NCBI RefSeq assembly: GCF_001718835.1
Contig: NZ_CP013444.1
Location: forward strand, 1,674,001-1,738,000
DNA from: Burkholderia cepacia
Lineage (GTDB): Bacteria; Pseudomonadota; Gammaproteobacteria; Burkholderiales; Burkholderiaceae
Direction of reading: 5' to 3'
Length of the DNA: 64,000 nucleotides
The position numbers and the translations under genes are program-made. Each line of letters begins with the position of its first letter. The stretch's first letter is position 1. Positions 1 through 8,999 of this stretch are shown piece by piece. Under the pieces are notes generated by a model, which was given only the letters and a program-made list of their open reading frames with translations, was not told the origin of the DNA and did no database searches.

Positions 1-632
1 TCCGCCTGCCCGCCGGCTTCGGCGACGGCCCACGCGATCCAGCGCGCCATCATCCGTTCGCGTGCCTGGTTGCCGAGCGAGCCCGGATCGTCGGCGCGCA
101 GATGCGTGAAGTAGGTCGACAGGCGCGCCGCGAGTTCGTCCAGCGCGCCGGGCGTATCGCCGACGTCCTCGAACAGGTGATCCCACAGCGCATCGCGGCC
201 TTGCACCGCGAGCGTGTCCGCCAGCGCGCGCTCGTATGCGTCGGCGCGAGCCTCGTGTTCGGCGTCCGCGACATCGGCATAGCGGTTCTCCAGCCGCGAG
301 AACGCCGCGTGCCACGCGGGCAGGTCGATGAACCGAACCGTCGCGCCGACTTCGCGCCCCGCCTGCAACGCCTGCCATTCCGGCGAATGCTCGGCGAACG
401 GGGTCCACGAGCCGTAATGCGCGGTATCGCCGGACAGATAGCTGTAGATCGCGATCGGCAGGCGGTGCGGACGATACAGTTCGTCGAGCCGGCCGTTGAA
501 ATCGGCCGGCCCTTCGATCAGCACGTAGCGCGGCCGCCGTGCGCGGATGCGCCCGGCCACCAGCCGCGCGCACGCGGGGCTGTGATGGCGGATGCCGACG
601 ATGTGCGGTTGGCCGGGCGTCACGGTCTGCAT
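1..632 (-). CDS. DUF5682 family protein, C-terminus beyond window
   Basis: The minus-strand frame opens with ATG at 632 and stays open to base 1, so only about 210 N-terminal residues are visible. The start reads MQTVTPG followed by HIVGIRHHSPACARLV, the N-terminal signature I associate with DUF5682 proteins, and further on IEGPADFN. No catalytic function is established. It lies 135 bp downstream of a MoxR-type ATPase on the same strand. In known genomes such pairs sit with VWA or SWIM-finger proteins, so a chaperone or complex-remodelling role with that ATPase is inferred. An upstream in-frame start is possible, but the ATG gives the conserved N-terminus. Confidence 0.8.
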   Translation of the reverse strand, partial: MQTVTPGQPHIVGIRHHSPACARLVAGRIRARRPRYVLIEGPADFNGRLDELYRPHRLPIAIYSYLSGDTAHYGSWTPFAEHSPEWQALQAGREVGATVRFIDLPAWHAAFSRLENRYADVADAEHEARADAYERALADTLAVQGRDALWDHLFEDVGDTPGALDELAARLSTYFTHLRADDPGSLGNQARERMMARWIAWAVAEAGGQA

Positions 633-767
633 GCGGCGCCTGTCAGTCGAAGTCGATGTGTGCGGCGCCGGCGGCGGTCGACACCTCCGCGCAGCCGCCG
701 CGCGCGCCGGCCGCAACGCGTCGCGGCCATGGCATGCGTCCGTGATCGGTCGTCCTCATGTCGCGCG

Positions 768-1874
768 TCACGGCAGACGGTGGCGTGCCGCGTAATACGC
801 GCGCCAGTGCGCCCCTTCGCGCCGGGCGGCCTTCTGTTCGAAATAACGGCGCAGCTTCGCGCGGTCGTCGGCGTTGTCCTTGACCACGGTGCCGGCGATG
901 CAGTCGACGAGATCCTGCGGCGACCCTTCGCGCTGCTCGAGAAACCATGCGCGCACGCCGACCGCATGCGCGACGTTCACCGCTTCGGCCGTCGACATCA
1001 CCGCCGTCAGCCGGTCCATCGCGCCGTCGCCGCCCGCCGCATCGCCGGCCCCGCCGCGCAGATCGCGAAACGTGGTGACCAGCAGTTCCAGCACCGGCTG
1101 CGGCACGGCCGCCGGGATGCCGCTGCCGGCCAGCAGGCGCGCGCTGGCTTCGCGCACGAGCGCGAGTTCGCTGTCGAAGTCGAGAATCGGAAATACGGTT
1201 TCGAAATCGAAGCGCCGCTTGAGCGCCGCGCTCATCTCGTTCACGCCCCGGTCGCGCGTGTTCGCGGTCGCGATGATGTTGAAGCCCTCGCGCGCGTACA
1301 GCATCCCGTGTTCGCCGTGCAGTTCGGGTACCGCCATCACGCGATCCGACAGCATGCCGAGCAGGCAGTCCTGCACTTCCAGCGGCGCACGCGTGATTTC
1401 CTCGAAGCGCACGATCCGGCCGTCGTGCATGCCCTGATACAGCGGCGCGGGCACGAGCGCGCGCGGGCTCGGCCCTTCGTTGATCAGCAACGCGTAGTTC
1501 CAGCCGTACTTGATCTGGTCTTCGGTGATCGATGCGCCGCCCTGGATCGTCAGCGTCGACGTACCGCTGATCGCGGCCGCCAGCAGCTCGGACAGCATCG
1601 ATTTCGCGGTGCCCGGCTCGCCGACCAGCATCAGCCCGCGCCCGGTGGCGAGCGTGACGAGCATGCGCTCGATGCTCGCGATCGGCGCGACCACCTTCGG
1701 CGCGATGCCGAGCGAGCGGTCGCCGGCAATGAATGCGCGGGCGGCCGTCAGACTCAGTTGCCAGCCCGGCGGGCGTGGTTGGGCGCCATCCTGCGCCTTC
1801 AGCTGCGCGAGCTGATCGGCATACAGGACTTCAGCGGGCGGACGCTGCAATGCATGCGGTTGAGACGGAGCCAT
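768..1874 (-). CDS. MoxR-family AAA+ ATPase
   Basis: This 368-residue protein carries a Walker A GEPGTAKS at about residues 85-92, a Walker B-like IVRFEEI near residue 160, a sensor 1 stretch IIATANTRDRG near 218, and an arginine-finger region ALKRRFDFE. These are MoxR/RavA-type AAA+ features. MoxR ATPases are cytoplasmic remodelling chaperones that usually act with a VWA-domain partner on metalloenzymes or envelope complexes. The next gene on the strand is the DUF5682 protein, so the two probably form an operon whose remainder lies left of the window. The N-terminal 40 residues are Pro/Gln-rich and precede the ATPase core. Confidence 0.92.
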   Translation of the reverse strand: MAPSQPHALQRPPAEVLYADQLAQLKAQDGAQPRPPGWQLSLTAARAFIAGDRSLGIAPKVVAPIASIERMLVTLATGRGLMLVGEPGTAKSMLSELLAAAISGTSTLTIQGGASITEDQIKYGWNYALLINEGPSPRALVPAPLYQGMHDGRIVRFEEITRAPLEVQDCLLGMLSDRVMAVPELHGEHGMLYAREGFNIIATANTRDRGVNEMSAALKRRFDFETVFPILDFDSELALVREASARLLAGSGIPAAVPQPVLELLVTTFRDLRGGAGDAAGGDGAMDRLTAVMSTAEAVNVAHAVGVRAWFLEQREGSPQDLVDCIAGTVVKDNADDRAKLRRYFEQKAARREGAHWRAYYAARHRLP

Positions 1875-2100
1875 GTCTGCTTCTTCTTGTCTTGTATTCG
1901 CGGTCGGGCTCGAAGGCCCTCGGAGCGCGAATTATATCGCCCCGCCTGATTTTATTGATAGCGGACAGCGCCCAGTTTCTGCCGCCCGACTGCGCGAGCA
2001 CGGGCCGCACGGTCTCGTATCGCGTCGGCGCGCGAAGCCCGGCAACGATCGACTGGCCCGGAATCACGACCCGGCCCCCCACCAGCCAACGATCCCCGGC

Positions 2101-4221
2101 TCACCAACTGTTCACCAGGTTCGTCACATTGACCGTCCCGATGCCGGTCGCGAAATTCCAGCCGACACCGGCGCCAAAGGCTTTCCGGTAGCTGTTGCTC
2201 GTCGTCGACAGCACGCCGCTGACGCCGCCCGCTCGATAGCAGTTGATCGAACCCGTGCAGTTCACGTCCATGTCACCCTGCGTGACGTTATAGAAAATGC
2301 AGCTGCCGCCGACATTCCTGCCGTTGCTCGAATTGCAGCTGCTGCTGCCGCCAGCCCCGTATTCCGTCTTGGCGAGCCGGTAGAGAACCGGATTCGGATT
2401 CCCTTGACTGGCGTTCTTCTTCTCGTTGACGAGCGCCTGAAATCCCGCCCAGATCGGCGACGCAAATGACGTCCCGCCCGCCCCCGCCCAGCCGCTCGGC
2501 TCGCCGGTGCAGGCTGCGCCGCCATCCGCGGCGTCGGAGTCGCAGAACACGTAGAAGTGTCCCCACGCGCCGTCGGCGGCGAACAGCGAAACGTCGGGAA
2601 GGTCGCGCACCAGGTCGGACGGATTGCCGACGAGCGACATCTGCCAGGACGGCTTGGCGTAGCCCTTGCACGTGCCGCCGACGATGCCCTGCTGGCGCGG
2701 GACACCCGTGGCGCAACCGCTCGGTCCTCCGCTGCCGCTTGCCGTGGTCTGGTAGAACAGCAGGCCGTACAAGCTGTTGCAAAAGCCCCCGCGTCCGTAT
2801 GTCGTCGAGTAGCCGTTTGCTGCGGCGAGCAGCGTGCTCGCGCAGGAGTCGTTCCATGGAATTTCGTTGACGTACGACAGCGCCGAGCCGTAAGTCGAGC
2901 TGTTGGTCGAACTCCAGTAGGTCGAGTTCGTCCCTGCGTAGGTGTCGCCGAAGTCGGTGCCGCCGACAGCCACGTTGTAGGGTGTCGACGCAAGGCCGTT
3001 GACGCCGATGCCGTGCGTCGCGCTCGTGACGTTCGGGTCGCAGCCGGCAGCCCCCTCGTCGCCGGCCGCCACGAACACGGAAACGCCCTGACTGGCCGCC
3101 TGCTGATACGCGGCGTTGTAGGCCGCGTTGGCGGCCGCGCCATTTTCCGCCTCGCATTCGCTGTAGCTGATGCTGACGATAGCCGGCGCGCTCCCGCTGT
3201 TGAGCAGGTTCTGAAGTGCGATCAGCCCACCGAACGTGGTGCTGGTGTCCTTGCACGACGCAACCACGATGGCTGCGCCCGGGGCTGCCGCGCTGGCCCA
3301 TTCGGCATCGAGTTCGGCTTCCATCTCGTTGCCGGCAACGACACCGGGGTCGGCGCAATTGCCGGGGTGGATCTGCGACAACGAGCCTGTCGCATAGCCG
3401 GACAAGCCAAAGGTCGAACGGAATGCGGTCCAGTCCGCAACGTCGTACATGTTCGTGTTTTCGATGACGCCGATCGTCTGCCCCTTGCCGGTGATTCCGG
3501 CCGCGAACAGCGGCTGCAGATTGTAGATGGTCGCAAGATCGGCCGGGACGACGGCGTTGTACGTCGCGAACAGCGATGGGATCGTATAGGCCCGCCTTGG
3601 CTTGAAGCTCGCGTGGGGGCGGAAGTCATGCAAGGACACGACGCCGCGCACGATACCGGCGAGCGCCTGCGGAACGCGCGGATTGCTCATGTTCGCGATG
3701 TGGGCCACGCCGTTGATATCGAGCTTGTGGATTTCGGTCTGAAACGTGCGGCGAACCTGCTCGGCCGTTCCCGAGAAATCAATCACCATCGCGCTCTTTT
3801 GCACGTTGTTGACGGTAAAGCCATGCCGGCCGAGCCAATCCGTGACCGCCGACACGTCCTCCTTGGCGGGACCGAACTCGGCCCCAAGCTGTTCCGGGGT
3901 GAGCCAGCGGTGGGAATTGGAAGAAGTCGGATCGTAGAGCTGATCGATGAAGCGATCGAGCGCGGCTTCGGTTTCCGCGGGACGATTGAGGAGCAGCTGC
4001 ATGTGTTCCAGAACGAGGCTGTCGTCAACCCGGCCGCGATCATTGCCGGCGGTTGCCTCCTGACGGATATTGCCGGGCAATTCCACGGTCTGGCGTTCGT
4101 CGATGACCTGGGTGACGAGTCGCGAAGGCGAAACCGTCCTTGCCTGGGGCAAGCCAGGAACGATGACGAGCAGAATGCCGAGAAGCGGTATCAGGATTTT
4201 CGATTTCAGTTTCTTGAGCAT
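2101..4221 (-). CDS. Secreted S53 family peptidase (sedolisin/kumamolisin type)
   Basis: The start is taken at 4221 (MLKKLKSKIL) because GGAGAA sits six bases upstream and a hydrophobic signal segment ILIPLLGILLVIVPG follows at once. An in-frame ATG at 4329 lacks these features. Product 706 residues. Residues about 30-200 form the pro-kumamolisin activation domain, containing HRWLTPEQLGAEFGP. The catalytic domain has the ExxxD pair in EAELDAEW and the nucleophile serine in GGTSFASPIWAGF near the C-terminus, as in acid serine-carboxyl peptidases. Expected to be exported, self-processed and active at low pH. It appears monocistronic. Several internal Cys suggest disulfides in the mature enzyme. 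Confidence 0.93.
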   Translation of the reverse strand: MLKKLKSKILIPLLGILLVIVPGLPQARTVSPSRLVTQVIDERQTVELPGNIRQEATAGNDRGRVDDSLVLEHMQLLLNRPAETEAALDRFIDQLYDPTSSNSHRWLTPEQLGAEFGPAKEDVSAVTDWLGRHGFTVNNVQKSAMVIDFSGTAEQVRRTFQTEIHKLDINGVAHIANMSNPRVPQALAGIVRGVVSLHDFRPHASFKPRRAYTIPSLFATYNAVVPADLATIYNLQPLFAAGITGKGQTIGVIENTNMYDVADWTAFRSTFGLSGYATGSLSQIHPGNCADPGVVAGNEMEAELDAEWASAAAPGAAIVVASCKDTSTTFGGLIALQNLLNSGSAPAIVSISYSECEAENGAAANAAYNAAYQQAASQGVSVFVAAGDEGAAGCDPNVTSATHGIGVNGLASTPYNVAVGGTDFGDTYAGTNSTYWSSTNSSTYGSALSYVNEIPWNDSCASTLLAAANGYSTTYGRGGFCNSLYGLLFYQTTASGSGGPSGCATGVPRQQGIVGGTCKGYAKPSWQMSLVGNPSDLVRDLPDVSLFAADGAWGHFYVFCDSDAADGGAACTGEPSGWAGAGGTSFASPIWAGFQALVNEKKNASQGNPNPVLYRLAKTEYGAGGSSSCNSSNGRNVGGSCIFYNVTQGDMDVNCTGSINCYRAGGVSGVLSTTSNSYRKAFGAGVGWNFATGIGTVNVTNLVNSW

Positions 4222-4674
4222 GATCTTCTCCGGGAAGCCGACTGCCCGTCGTGTGCCTGCGTCGTTGGATGTCCCTGCGAGGCTGGCCGGAGCACGTCGG
4301 GTTCCGGCTCCGTCTGCGCGAGCACGCATCGTTCATGCCATGCGCGGATAACCGAATGATTTGATTGCGGTTCGCCGTTCCCTTGGCGCACAAGGCCGAG
4401 AAAAAATGCGGAAGCTGTTTCAGTTTCGAAACGAGCCATCGGTGCCGGGAATCGATCTTTCCGACCCTCGCCGTCTGCATGGCCCGACATATCGGCGATG
4501 GCCGCGCTGGACGTGCCAACGGCGGCATGGCCCGCGGCTTTCGCTGCACGGGCGCTTGCGACGTCCCAGACGTTGGCGAGCAGCAGCGGTTATCAGTCCA
4601 AACCCGCTATCATCGACCCCTTCGCCTCACGCCCCGCATCCCGCCGCGAGGCGCCGCCAACTCCCGGATACGAC
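4222..4674. other. Divergent intergenic region
   Basis: This separates the sedolisin (leftward) from the hydratase-family gene (rightward) and must hold both promoters. The stretch near 4330-4400 is locally less GC-rich (for example around cgaatgatttgattg) and is the most likely promoter zone for the protease. I see no convincing additional gene, and the open frames here have shadow-type composition. Confidence 0.5.
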
Positions 4675-5439
4675 ATGACGAACACCCCCGAACGCGTGGA
4701 ACGCGCCGCCCGCCATCTGCTTGCAGCACGCCGCGCCGGCGTCGCCGGCCCCCTGCTGCCGGATGATTGCCGGCCCGACGACATCGAGACGGCCCTCGCG
4801 GTCCAGCGCCGCGTCGTCGAACTGTCGGGCGAGCCGGTCGGCGGATGGAAATGCGCGCTGCCGCCGCCGGGGCGCGTCGTCGTCGCGCCGATCTTCGCGT
4901 CGACGATTCATGCGTCAGGCGGCCGGTTCCGGGTCGTTGCCGATGCGCCGACCGTCCGGATCGAACCGGAGATCGCGTTCGTGCTCGATCGCGAGCTGCC
5001 CGCGCGCGAACGGCCGTACGACGAACAGGACGTGCGCGGCGCGATCCGCGAAGTGCGCATCGTGCTCGAGGTGCTCGGCTGCCGCTACGCGGAGCCGTCG
5101 CGCGCGACCGTGCCGGAGCTGCTCGCGGACGGGCAATTCAACCAGGGGCTGTGCGTCGGCCCGGTCGTGCCCGACGGGCTGAACGTGCCGCTCGAGACGC
5201 TTGCGCTCGAGCTGCACGGCGGCGTGAACCGGTCGATCGACGGCCGGCACCCGGACGGACATCCGCTCAGGCCGCTGGTGTGGCTCGTCAACTTCCTCGC
5301 ATCGCGCGGCGAATCCGTTCGGGCCGGGCAGATCGTGACGACCGGTTCGTATGCGGGCGCGATCGAAACCCCGCTCGGCCAGACGCTGACCGTGCGATTC
5401 GGCGCGCTCGGGAGTCTCGCGGTGGAACTGGTCGCCTGA
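4675..5439 (+). CDS. 2-keto-4-pentenoate hydratase / FAH-fold family protein
   Basis: A 254-residue protein with the fumarylacetoacetate hydrolase-like fold signature: RIEPEIAFVLDREL (metal-binding glutamates), then VLEVLGCRYAE, ADGQFNQGLCVG and the C-terminal GQIVTTGSYAGAIETPLGQTLTVRFG. This layout matches MhpD/DmpH/XylJ hydratases of aromatic meta-cleavage pathways and 4-oxalocrotonate decarboxylases. No other pathway gene is adjacent, so its substrate is unknown. The start at 4675 is chosen because the protein begins cleanly with MTNTPERVERAARHLL, matching family length (about 260). Upstream in-frame residues have shadow-like composition. Confidence 0.85.
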   Translation: MTNTPERVERAARHLLAARRAGVAGPLLPDDCRPDDIETALAVQRRVVELSGEPVGGWKCALPPPGRVVVAPIFASTIHASGGRFRVVADAPTVRIEPEIAFVLDRELPARERPYDEQDVRGAIREVRIVLEVLGCRYAEPSRATVPELLADGQFNQGLCVGPVVPDGLNVPLETLALELHGGVNRSIDGRHPDGHPLRPLVWLVNFLASRGESVRAGQIVTTGSYAGAIETPLGQTLTVRFGALGSLAVELVA

Positions 5440-5455
5440 GTTCCGGCCCGCCGCG

Positions 5456-6181
5456 CTACGCGTCCAGTTCCGGGTAATGCCGGAAGATCCCCTCTTCGTT
5501 GAACGGAATCCGTCGGTCGGACGCGAGGTAACGCGCGACCGGCGGATGCTGCGCGACCCGGTCATGCAGGTCGATCAACCCGAGATGCTTCGGCGCGATG
5601 CGGGCCATCGCTTTCGGAAACGCATATCGCAGCCCCTCGATCAACTGGAACATCGACAGGTCCGCATAGCTGAGTTCGCCGCCTGCCATATAGCCGCTCT
5701 TGTGCGGGTTGTGCGCGAGCACCTTGCCGAAGTAGCCGAGGAACTTGGGCACGCGATGCTTGAGGAAATCCTCCGCCCGCATCGCTGCCTCCGCCTTCTG
5801 ATCCTCGTAATAGAGGCTGGCGGCGATCGGATGGTGCGTGTCGTGGATCTCGGTCACGAAATCGGCCACGGTCAACTGAAGCTGGTGCACCCACAGCCGG
5901 CCGGCTTCGTCTTCCGGCGCGAGCCCGAGCCGCGCGCCGAGAAACAGCAGGATGTTCGCGGTCTGCCCGACCACCAGTTCGCCGGCTTTCAGGAACGGCG
6001 GCGCAAACGGCAGGCAAGCCTCGGTCGCGCTGTCCATCATGCGCATCATCGCCGGCACTCCCATGCCGCGCCCGGATCGGCGGGCGACGTCGACGTAGTC
6101 GGCTTGCGCCGCTTCGAGCGCGAGCCGCACATATTCGCCTCGGCCCTGGATCTCGGGCCAGTAATACAGTTCGTAGCGCAT
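5456..6181 (-). CDS. Glutathione S-transferase
   Basis: A 241-residue protein starting MRYELYYWPEIQGRGEYVRL, typical of the N-terminal thioredoxin fold of sigma/alpha-like GSTs, in which the Tyr-Tyr-Trp and RGEYVR segment is the glutathione site. The C-terminal helical domain contains GGELSYADLSMFQLIEGLRYAFP with the conserved N-capping Asp. ATG at 6181 is preferred over 6193 because a GGAGGG ribosome-binding site lies immediately before it. It converges on the hydratase gene with a 16 bp gap. Likely a cytosolic detoxification enzyme; the substrate is not deducible. Confidence 0.9.
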   Translation of the reverse strand: MRYELYYWPEIQGRGEYVRLALEAAQADYVDVARRSGRGMGVPAMMRMMDSATEACLPFAPPFLKAGELVVGQTANILLFLGARLGLAPEDEAGRLWVHQLQLTVADFVTEIHDTHHPIAASLYYEDQKAEAAMRAEDFLKHRVPKFLGYFGKVLAHNPHKSGYMAGGELSYADLSMFQLIEGLRYAFPKAMARIAPKHLGLIDLHDRVAQHPPVARYLASDRRIPFNEEGIFRHYPELDA

Positions 6182-6814
6182 GTTGCCCTCCACTCGGTTC
6201 GTTGAAAGCCGGAATGGTCCGGCACATTCCCGATTGTCGCGTATCGCATCCGCGCAACGTGTCGTTCGTCAGCTTAAAGCGTGCCGATTAAAAGTGCGCG
6301 CTTAAGCCTGTCTTAATCCTTTCGATCTAGGCTGAAATTGTCGTACCGTGAAGCGGCCATTGCGGCCCGGCGCGTCACGCGTAGGCTCGCGGCCACGCCA
6401 TGCGACAGGAGCCAGGCATGGCACGCAACGTGCAGAACACGCGTTGCACTCTTCGATGTGACCACCTCGCCTGCGCTGCGGCTGGCGCGGCGCGGTTTCA
6501 CCGCCCCTTTCCCCGCGCCCGCTGCCGCGCTTCAGCCGCCACGGTCTGCTTGACGGTACGGCAAACGTCACGGCGCAGCGTCGAAAGGCGGGCATCGACA
6601 CCAGAACCCGCCCGGAACATGACGAGCCGGCGGCGTTCCCCCACGCCTGACCCGGCGCGCTATCCCGAACGCCAGTCCATAGCCGGTCCCGACCTGATGT
6701 CTGCCGTGATGCCATCCGGCGCAGCGCGCGCCGTCGCGCCATTGCCGTGCGTTCGATGCCATCGCGAACGCCTTCATGTGCGGTTTTGCATGGCGCCAAC
6801 GGAGGGAGGTCACG
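6182..6814. other. Long intergenic region with regulatory repeats
   Basis: The 633 bases between the GST and the periplasmic protein hold no credible gene. Frames here have Arg/Ala-rich shadow composition on both strands. The AT-richer part at 6260-6340 contains three CTTAA-type elements, and the remaining 480 bases would be an unusually long leader for the gene at 6815. Confidence 0.5.
6301..6317 (+). promoter_or_regulatory. PmrA/QseB-type box
   Basis: The bases read CTTAAG, five bases, CTTAAT. This is a perfect match to the direct-repeat pattern YTTAAK-N5-YTTAAK recognised by PmrA-like response regulators. A possible -10 hexamer TAGGCT lies at about 6328, close to the expected spacing for a PmrA-activated promoter firing rightwards. 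A related CTTAAA lies upstream near 6273. The first intact rightward gene begins at 6815, so either a long leader or a missed small transcript lies between. Confidence 0.5.
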
Positions 6815-7252
6815 ATGAAACGCTTATCCACCTTGAAACTGGGGGTCGCCGCCGTGGCGATCGGCCTGGCCGGCCAAACCGTGCTGGCCGCCGATGCGTC
6901 GTCGCTGCCGCCGCAAAATCACGAGGGCCAGGTCGCCTATGTGTCGGGCGGCATCGGCACCGATCAGTCGGCCGCGCTCAAGCAACAGATGCCCGACTAT
7001 TCGCTGGTGCTCGAGTTCGCCGGACGAACCGGCAGCGGCAACAACGAATATCTGGCGGACATCCCGGTGAACGTCACCGATGCGCACGGCCGTCAGGTCC
7101 TGTCGACGGTGACCGAGGGTCCGTTCCTGCTGGCCGCGCTGCCGGCCGGACGCTATTCGGTGACCGCGACCTACAACGGTCAGACCCAGCGGCGCAACGT
7201 GCAGGTGCAGGCGTCGTCGCACGTTCACGAAGTGTTCGTCTGGAACATGTGA
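6815..7252 (+). CDS. Periplasmic carboxypeptidase-regulatory-like domain protein
   Basis: A 145-residue protein with an excellent ribosome-binding site GGAGGGAGG ahead of ATG 6815. The signal peptide MKRLSTLKLGVAAVAIGLAG ends at an Ala-Ala-Asp junction (VLAADAS). The mature part has a transthyretin-like beta-sandwich signature: DIPVNVTDAHGRQV, GPFLLAALPAGRYSVTATYNGQTQRRNVQV. This is the pattern of CarboxypepD_reg or SpaA-like modules that bind other envelope proteins or ligands. No enzymatic residues are evident. Its function is unknown; an envelope-stress role fits the PmrA-type box upstream but is only inference. Confidence 0.8.
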   Translation: MKRLSTLKLGVAAVAIGLAGQTVLAADASSLPPQNHEGQVAYVSGGIGTDQSAALKQQMPDYSLVLEFAGRTGSGNNEYLADIPVNVTDAHGRQVLSTVTEGPFLLAALPAGRYSVTATYNGQTQRRNVQVQASSHVHEVFVWNM

Positions 7253-7298
7253 CGGGCGCCGTGGCGCCACGCGGCACTGCAATTGCTTCGCAGTGGCT

Positions 7299-7907
7299 CT
7301 ATAGCGACGCGCGATCTGTCGGTGCCGGTCCCGGCTGGGCGTCGGCCGCGGCTTGGTCCGGCGCAGGCGGCGACAGATGCGCCGCGTCGGGATCGTCGCC
7401 CCCATTCTGTTGAACCGCTTCGTTGGCTTTCGCCCGCCGTGCGAGCCGACGGTGCAGCCATCCCGACAGCACGCCCGACGTGATGAACGCGTCGGCGATC
7501 ACGATCACGTCGAGGCCGCTGATCTCTTCGTCTGGCGCGCGCATCTGGTGAGCGTCCAGAACGACGTAGCCGATCATCATCGCCGTGCCGATGAGCATGC
7601 CGAGCAGCACGAACCACCGGCGCCGCACGTGCGTGCCGAGCGCGCCCATGATGCCGCCGGCCACGGCAATCGGCATGAAATAGCCGAACCGGAACGAGGC
7701 GAACAGCACTAGCAGCGCCATGCCGGCGCAAATCTTCAGGGTGTCCAGGAAAGGCAGGCCGAACGCCGACCAGATGATCAACGCAATCGTCGGTGCAACG
7801 AGCGCGGCAACGAGCGGCCCGCCGATCGCGAATGCGGCGACGCCGAGCACGACGCGGTCGAGGGGGCTATGGCGGTGGCGCGGCTGGCGTCGAGCGGCGG
7901 TCTTCAT
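7299..7907 (-). CDS. Inner-membrane protein of unknown function
   Basis: A 202-residue protein read from ATG 7907 (MKTAARRQPRHRHSPLDR). A basic cytoplasmic N-terminus is followed by four or five hydrophobic segments, including VVLGVAAFAIGGPLVAALVA, IALIIWSAFGLPFLDTLKICAGMALLVLF, FGYFMPIAVAGGIMGALG and WFVLLGMLIGTAMMIGYVVL, each given here only in part where longer. The C-terminal 50 residues are hydrophilic, rich in Ala, Pro and Asp, and probably cytoplasmic. In-frame sequence upstream of 7907 is Arg/Gly-rich and unlikely to be coding. I do not recognise the family. It converges on the periplasmic protein gene. Confidence 0.7.
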   Translation of the reverse strand: MKTAARRQPRHRHSPLDRVVLGVAAFAIGGPLVAALVAPTIALIIWSAFGLPFLDTLKICAGMALLVLFASFRFGYFMPIAVAGGIMGALGTHVRRRWFVLLGMLIGTAMMIGYVVLDAHQMRAPDEEISGLDVIVIADAFITSGVLSGWLHRRLARRAKANEAVQQNGGDDPDAAHLSPPAPDQAAADAQPGPAPTDRASL

Positions 7908-8086
7908 GTTCTTGTCGGTGGTCGGAATGGCGGCCCGCCGAAGTGTATCAAGCTCGCGCGTATCGAGCCCTCCCGGCCGCGCGCCGGAAACGGGCGCGCG
8001 GCACGCGACATCCAATCGACTGAGCGGCCCCGAACCGCGTCCGCGTGACGGCGTGATCCCGTCAGCCAATGTCCGGAGGAATCCAG

Positions 8087-8632
8087 ATGAACACTGTCCT
8101 CGATGCCGCGCTATGCAGCGCGCTGCTCGCCGTCGCCGTCCCCGTGTCCGCGCAGCAGGCCGCCCCGACCGACCCGCAGATCGCGGCGATCGTCGTCACC
8201 GCCAACCAGGTCGACATCGACGCGGGAAAGCTGGCGGAATCGAAAACCCGTAACAAGGACGTCAAGGCATTCGCCGACCGCATGGTGACCGACCACACCG
8301 GGGTCAACAAGGCGGCGACCGACCTCGTGCACAAGCTGGGCGTGACGCCCGAAGAGAACCCGACCAGCATGAATCTCAAGCAGGGCGGCGATACCAATCT
8401 GCAGAACCTCGGCAAGCTCGACGGCGCGCGTTTCGACCGCGCGTACATCGATCATGAGGTGACCTATCATGAAGCGGTGCTCGACGCGATCGATCACACG
8501 CTGATCCCGTCGGCGAAGAATGCCGAGCTGAAGGCGCTGCTCGTGAAGAGCGAGCCGGCGTTCGTCGCGCACCTCGAACATGCGCGGCGTCTGCAGTCGA
8601 CGCTGGGGAAAGGCGGTGGCGGCGCGCAATGA
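8087..8632 (+). CDS. Secreted DUF4142 protein
   Basis: A 181-residue protein. ATG 8087 is preceded by GGAGGA at good spacing. A signal peptide ends near VSAQQAAP. The mature part is a helical, ferritin-like DUF4142 domain with the usual landmarks: NQVDIDAGKLAESKTRNKDV, AFADRMVTDHTGVN, LDGARFDRAYIDHEVTYHE and the closing AHLEHARRLQS. Such proteins are periplasmic, common next to ECF sigma factors, and of unknown biochemical function. It is the first gene of an apparent operon with the cupredoxin and sigma-factor genes. The next gene starts inside its last codons. Confidence 0.9.
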   Translation: MNTVLDAALCSALLAVAVPVSAQQAAPTDPQIAAIVVTANQVDIDAGKLAESKTRNKDVKAFADRMVTDHTGVNKAATDLVHKLGVTPEENPTSMNLKQGGDTNLQNLGKLDGARFDRAYIDHEVTYHEAVLDAIDHTLIPSAKNAELKALLVKSEPAFVAHLEHARRLQSTLGKGGGGAQ

Positions 8633-8978
8633 TGCGCCGACGGCGCCGTCGCGGCGCGGCATCGGTGCGCGATCTGCGTTGGCGGCAGCGCTGCTGTGCG
8701 CGCTGTTCGCGGCGTCTGCGGCGAGCGCGGACTCGCACGTGGTCGTGATCGAGCAGATGCGCTTCACGCCGGCCACGCTGACCGTGCATCGCGGCGACGA
8801 AGTGACGCGGGTCAACCGCGACCTGTTTCCGCATACGGCGAGCGCGGACGGCCATGGGTTCGATTCCGGCAGCATCGCGCCGCAGGCGTCGTGGCGTTAC
8901 GTGGCGCGCGAGCGCGGCCGGCTCCCTTACTCGTGCACGTTTCATCCGACGATGCACGGCACGTTGATCGTCCGTTAG
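8616..8978 (+). CDS. Periplasmic cupredoxin-domain protein
   Basis: A protein of about 120 residues. No ATG fits well, so GTG 8616, with GGGAAAG just upstream and 17 bp overlap with the DUF4142 gene, is preferred; ATG 8580 is an alternative. A signal segment (ALAAALLCALFAASAASA) precedes a plastocyanin-like fold. Type 1 copper ligands are visible: His in LFPHTAS, then Cys, His and Met in SCTFHPTMHG at the C-terminus. It probably carries an electron or buffers copper in the periplasm. Tight coupling to a DUF4142 gene and an ECF sigma gene suggests shared oxidative or copper stress control. Confidence 0.85.
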   Translation: MAARNDAPTAPSRRGIGARSALAAALLCALFAASAASADSHVVVIEQMRFTPATLTVHRGDEVTRVNRDLFPHTASADGHGFDSGSIAPQASWRYVARERGRLPYSCTFHPTMHGTLIVR

Positions 8979-8999
8979 ATTCGCCGACGAGGTGTCGCC

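Noticed and set aside
102..1949. Long plus-strand open frame opposite the MoxR and DUF5682 genes
   Set aside because: Arg/Ala/His-rich composition typical of the antisense of a GC-rich gene; the minus strand encodes recognisable AAA+ and DUF5682 proteins.
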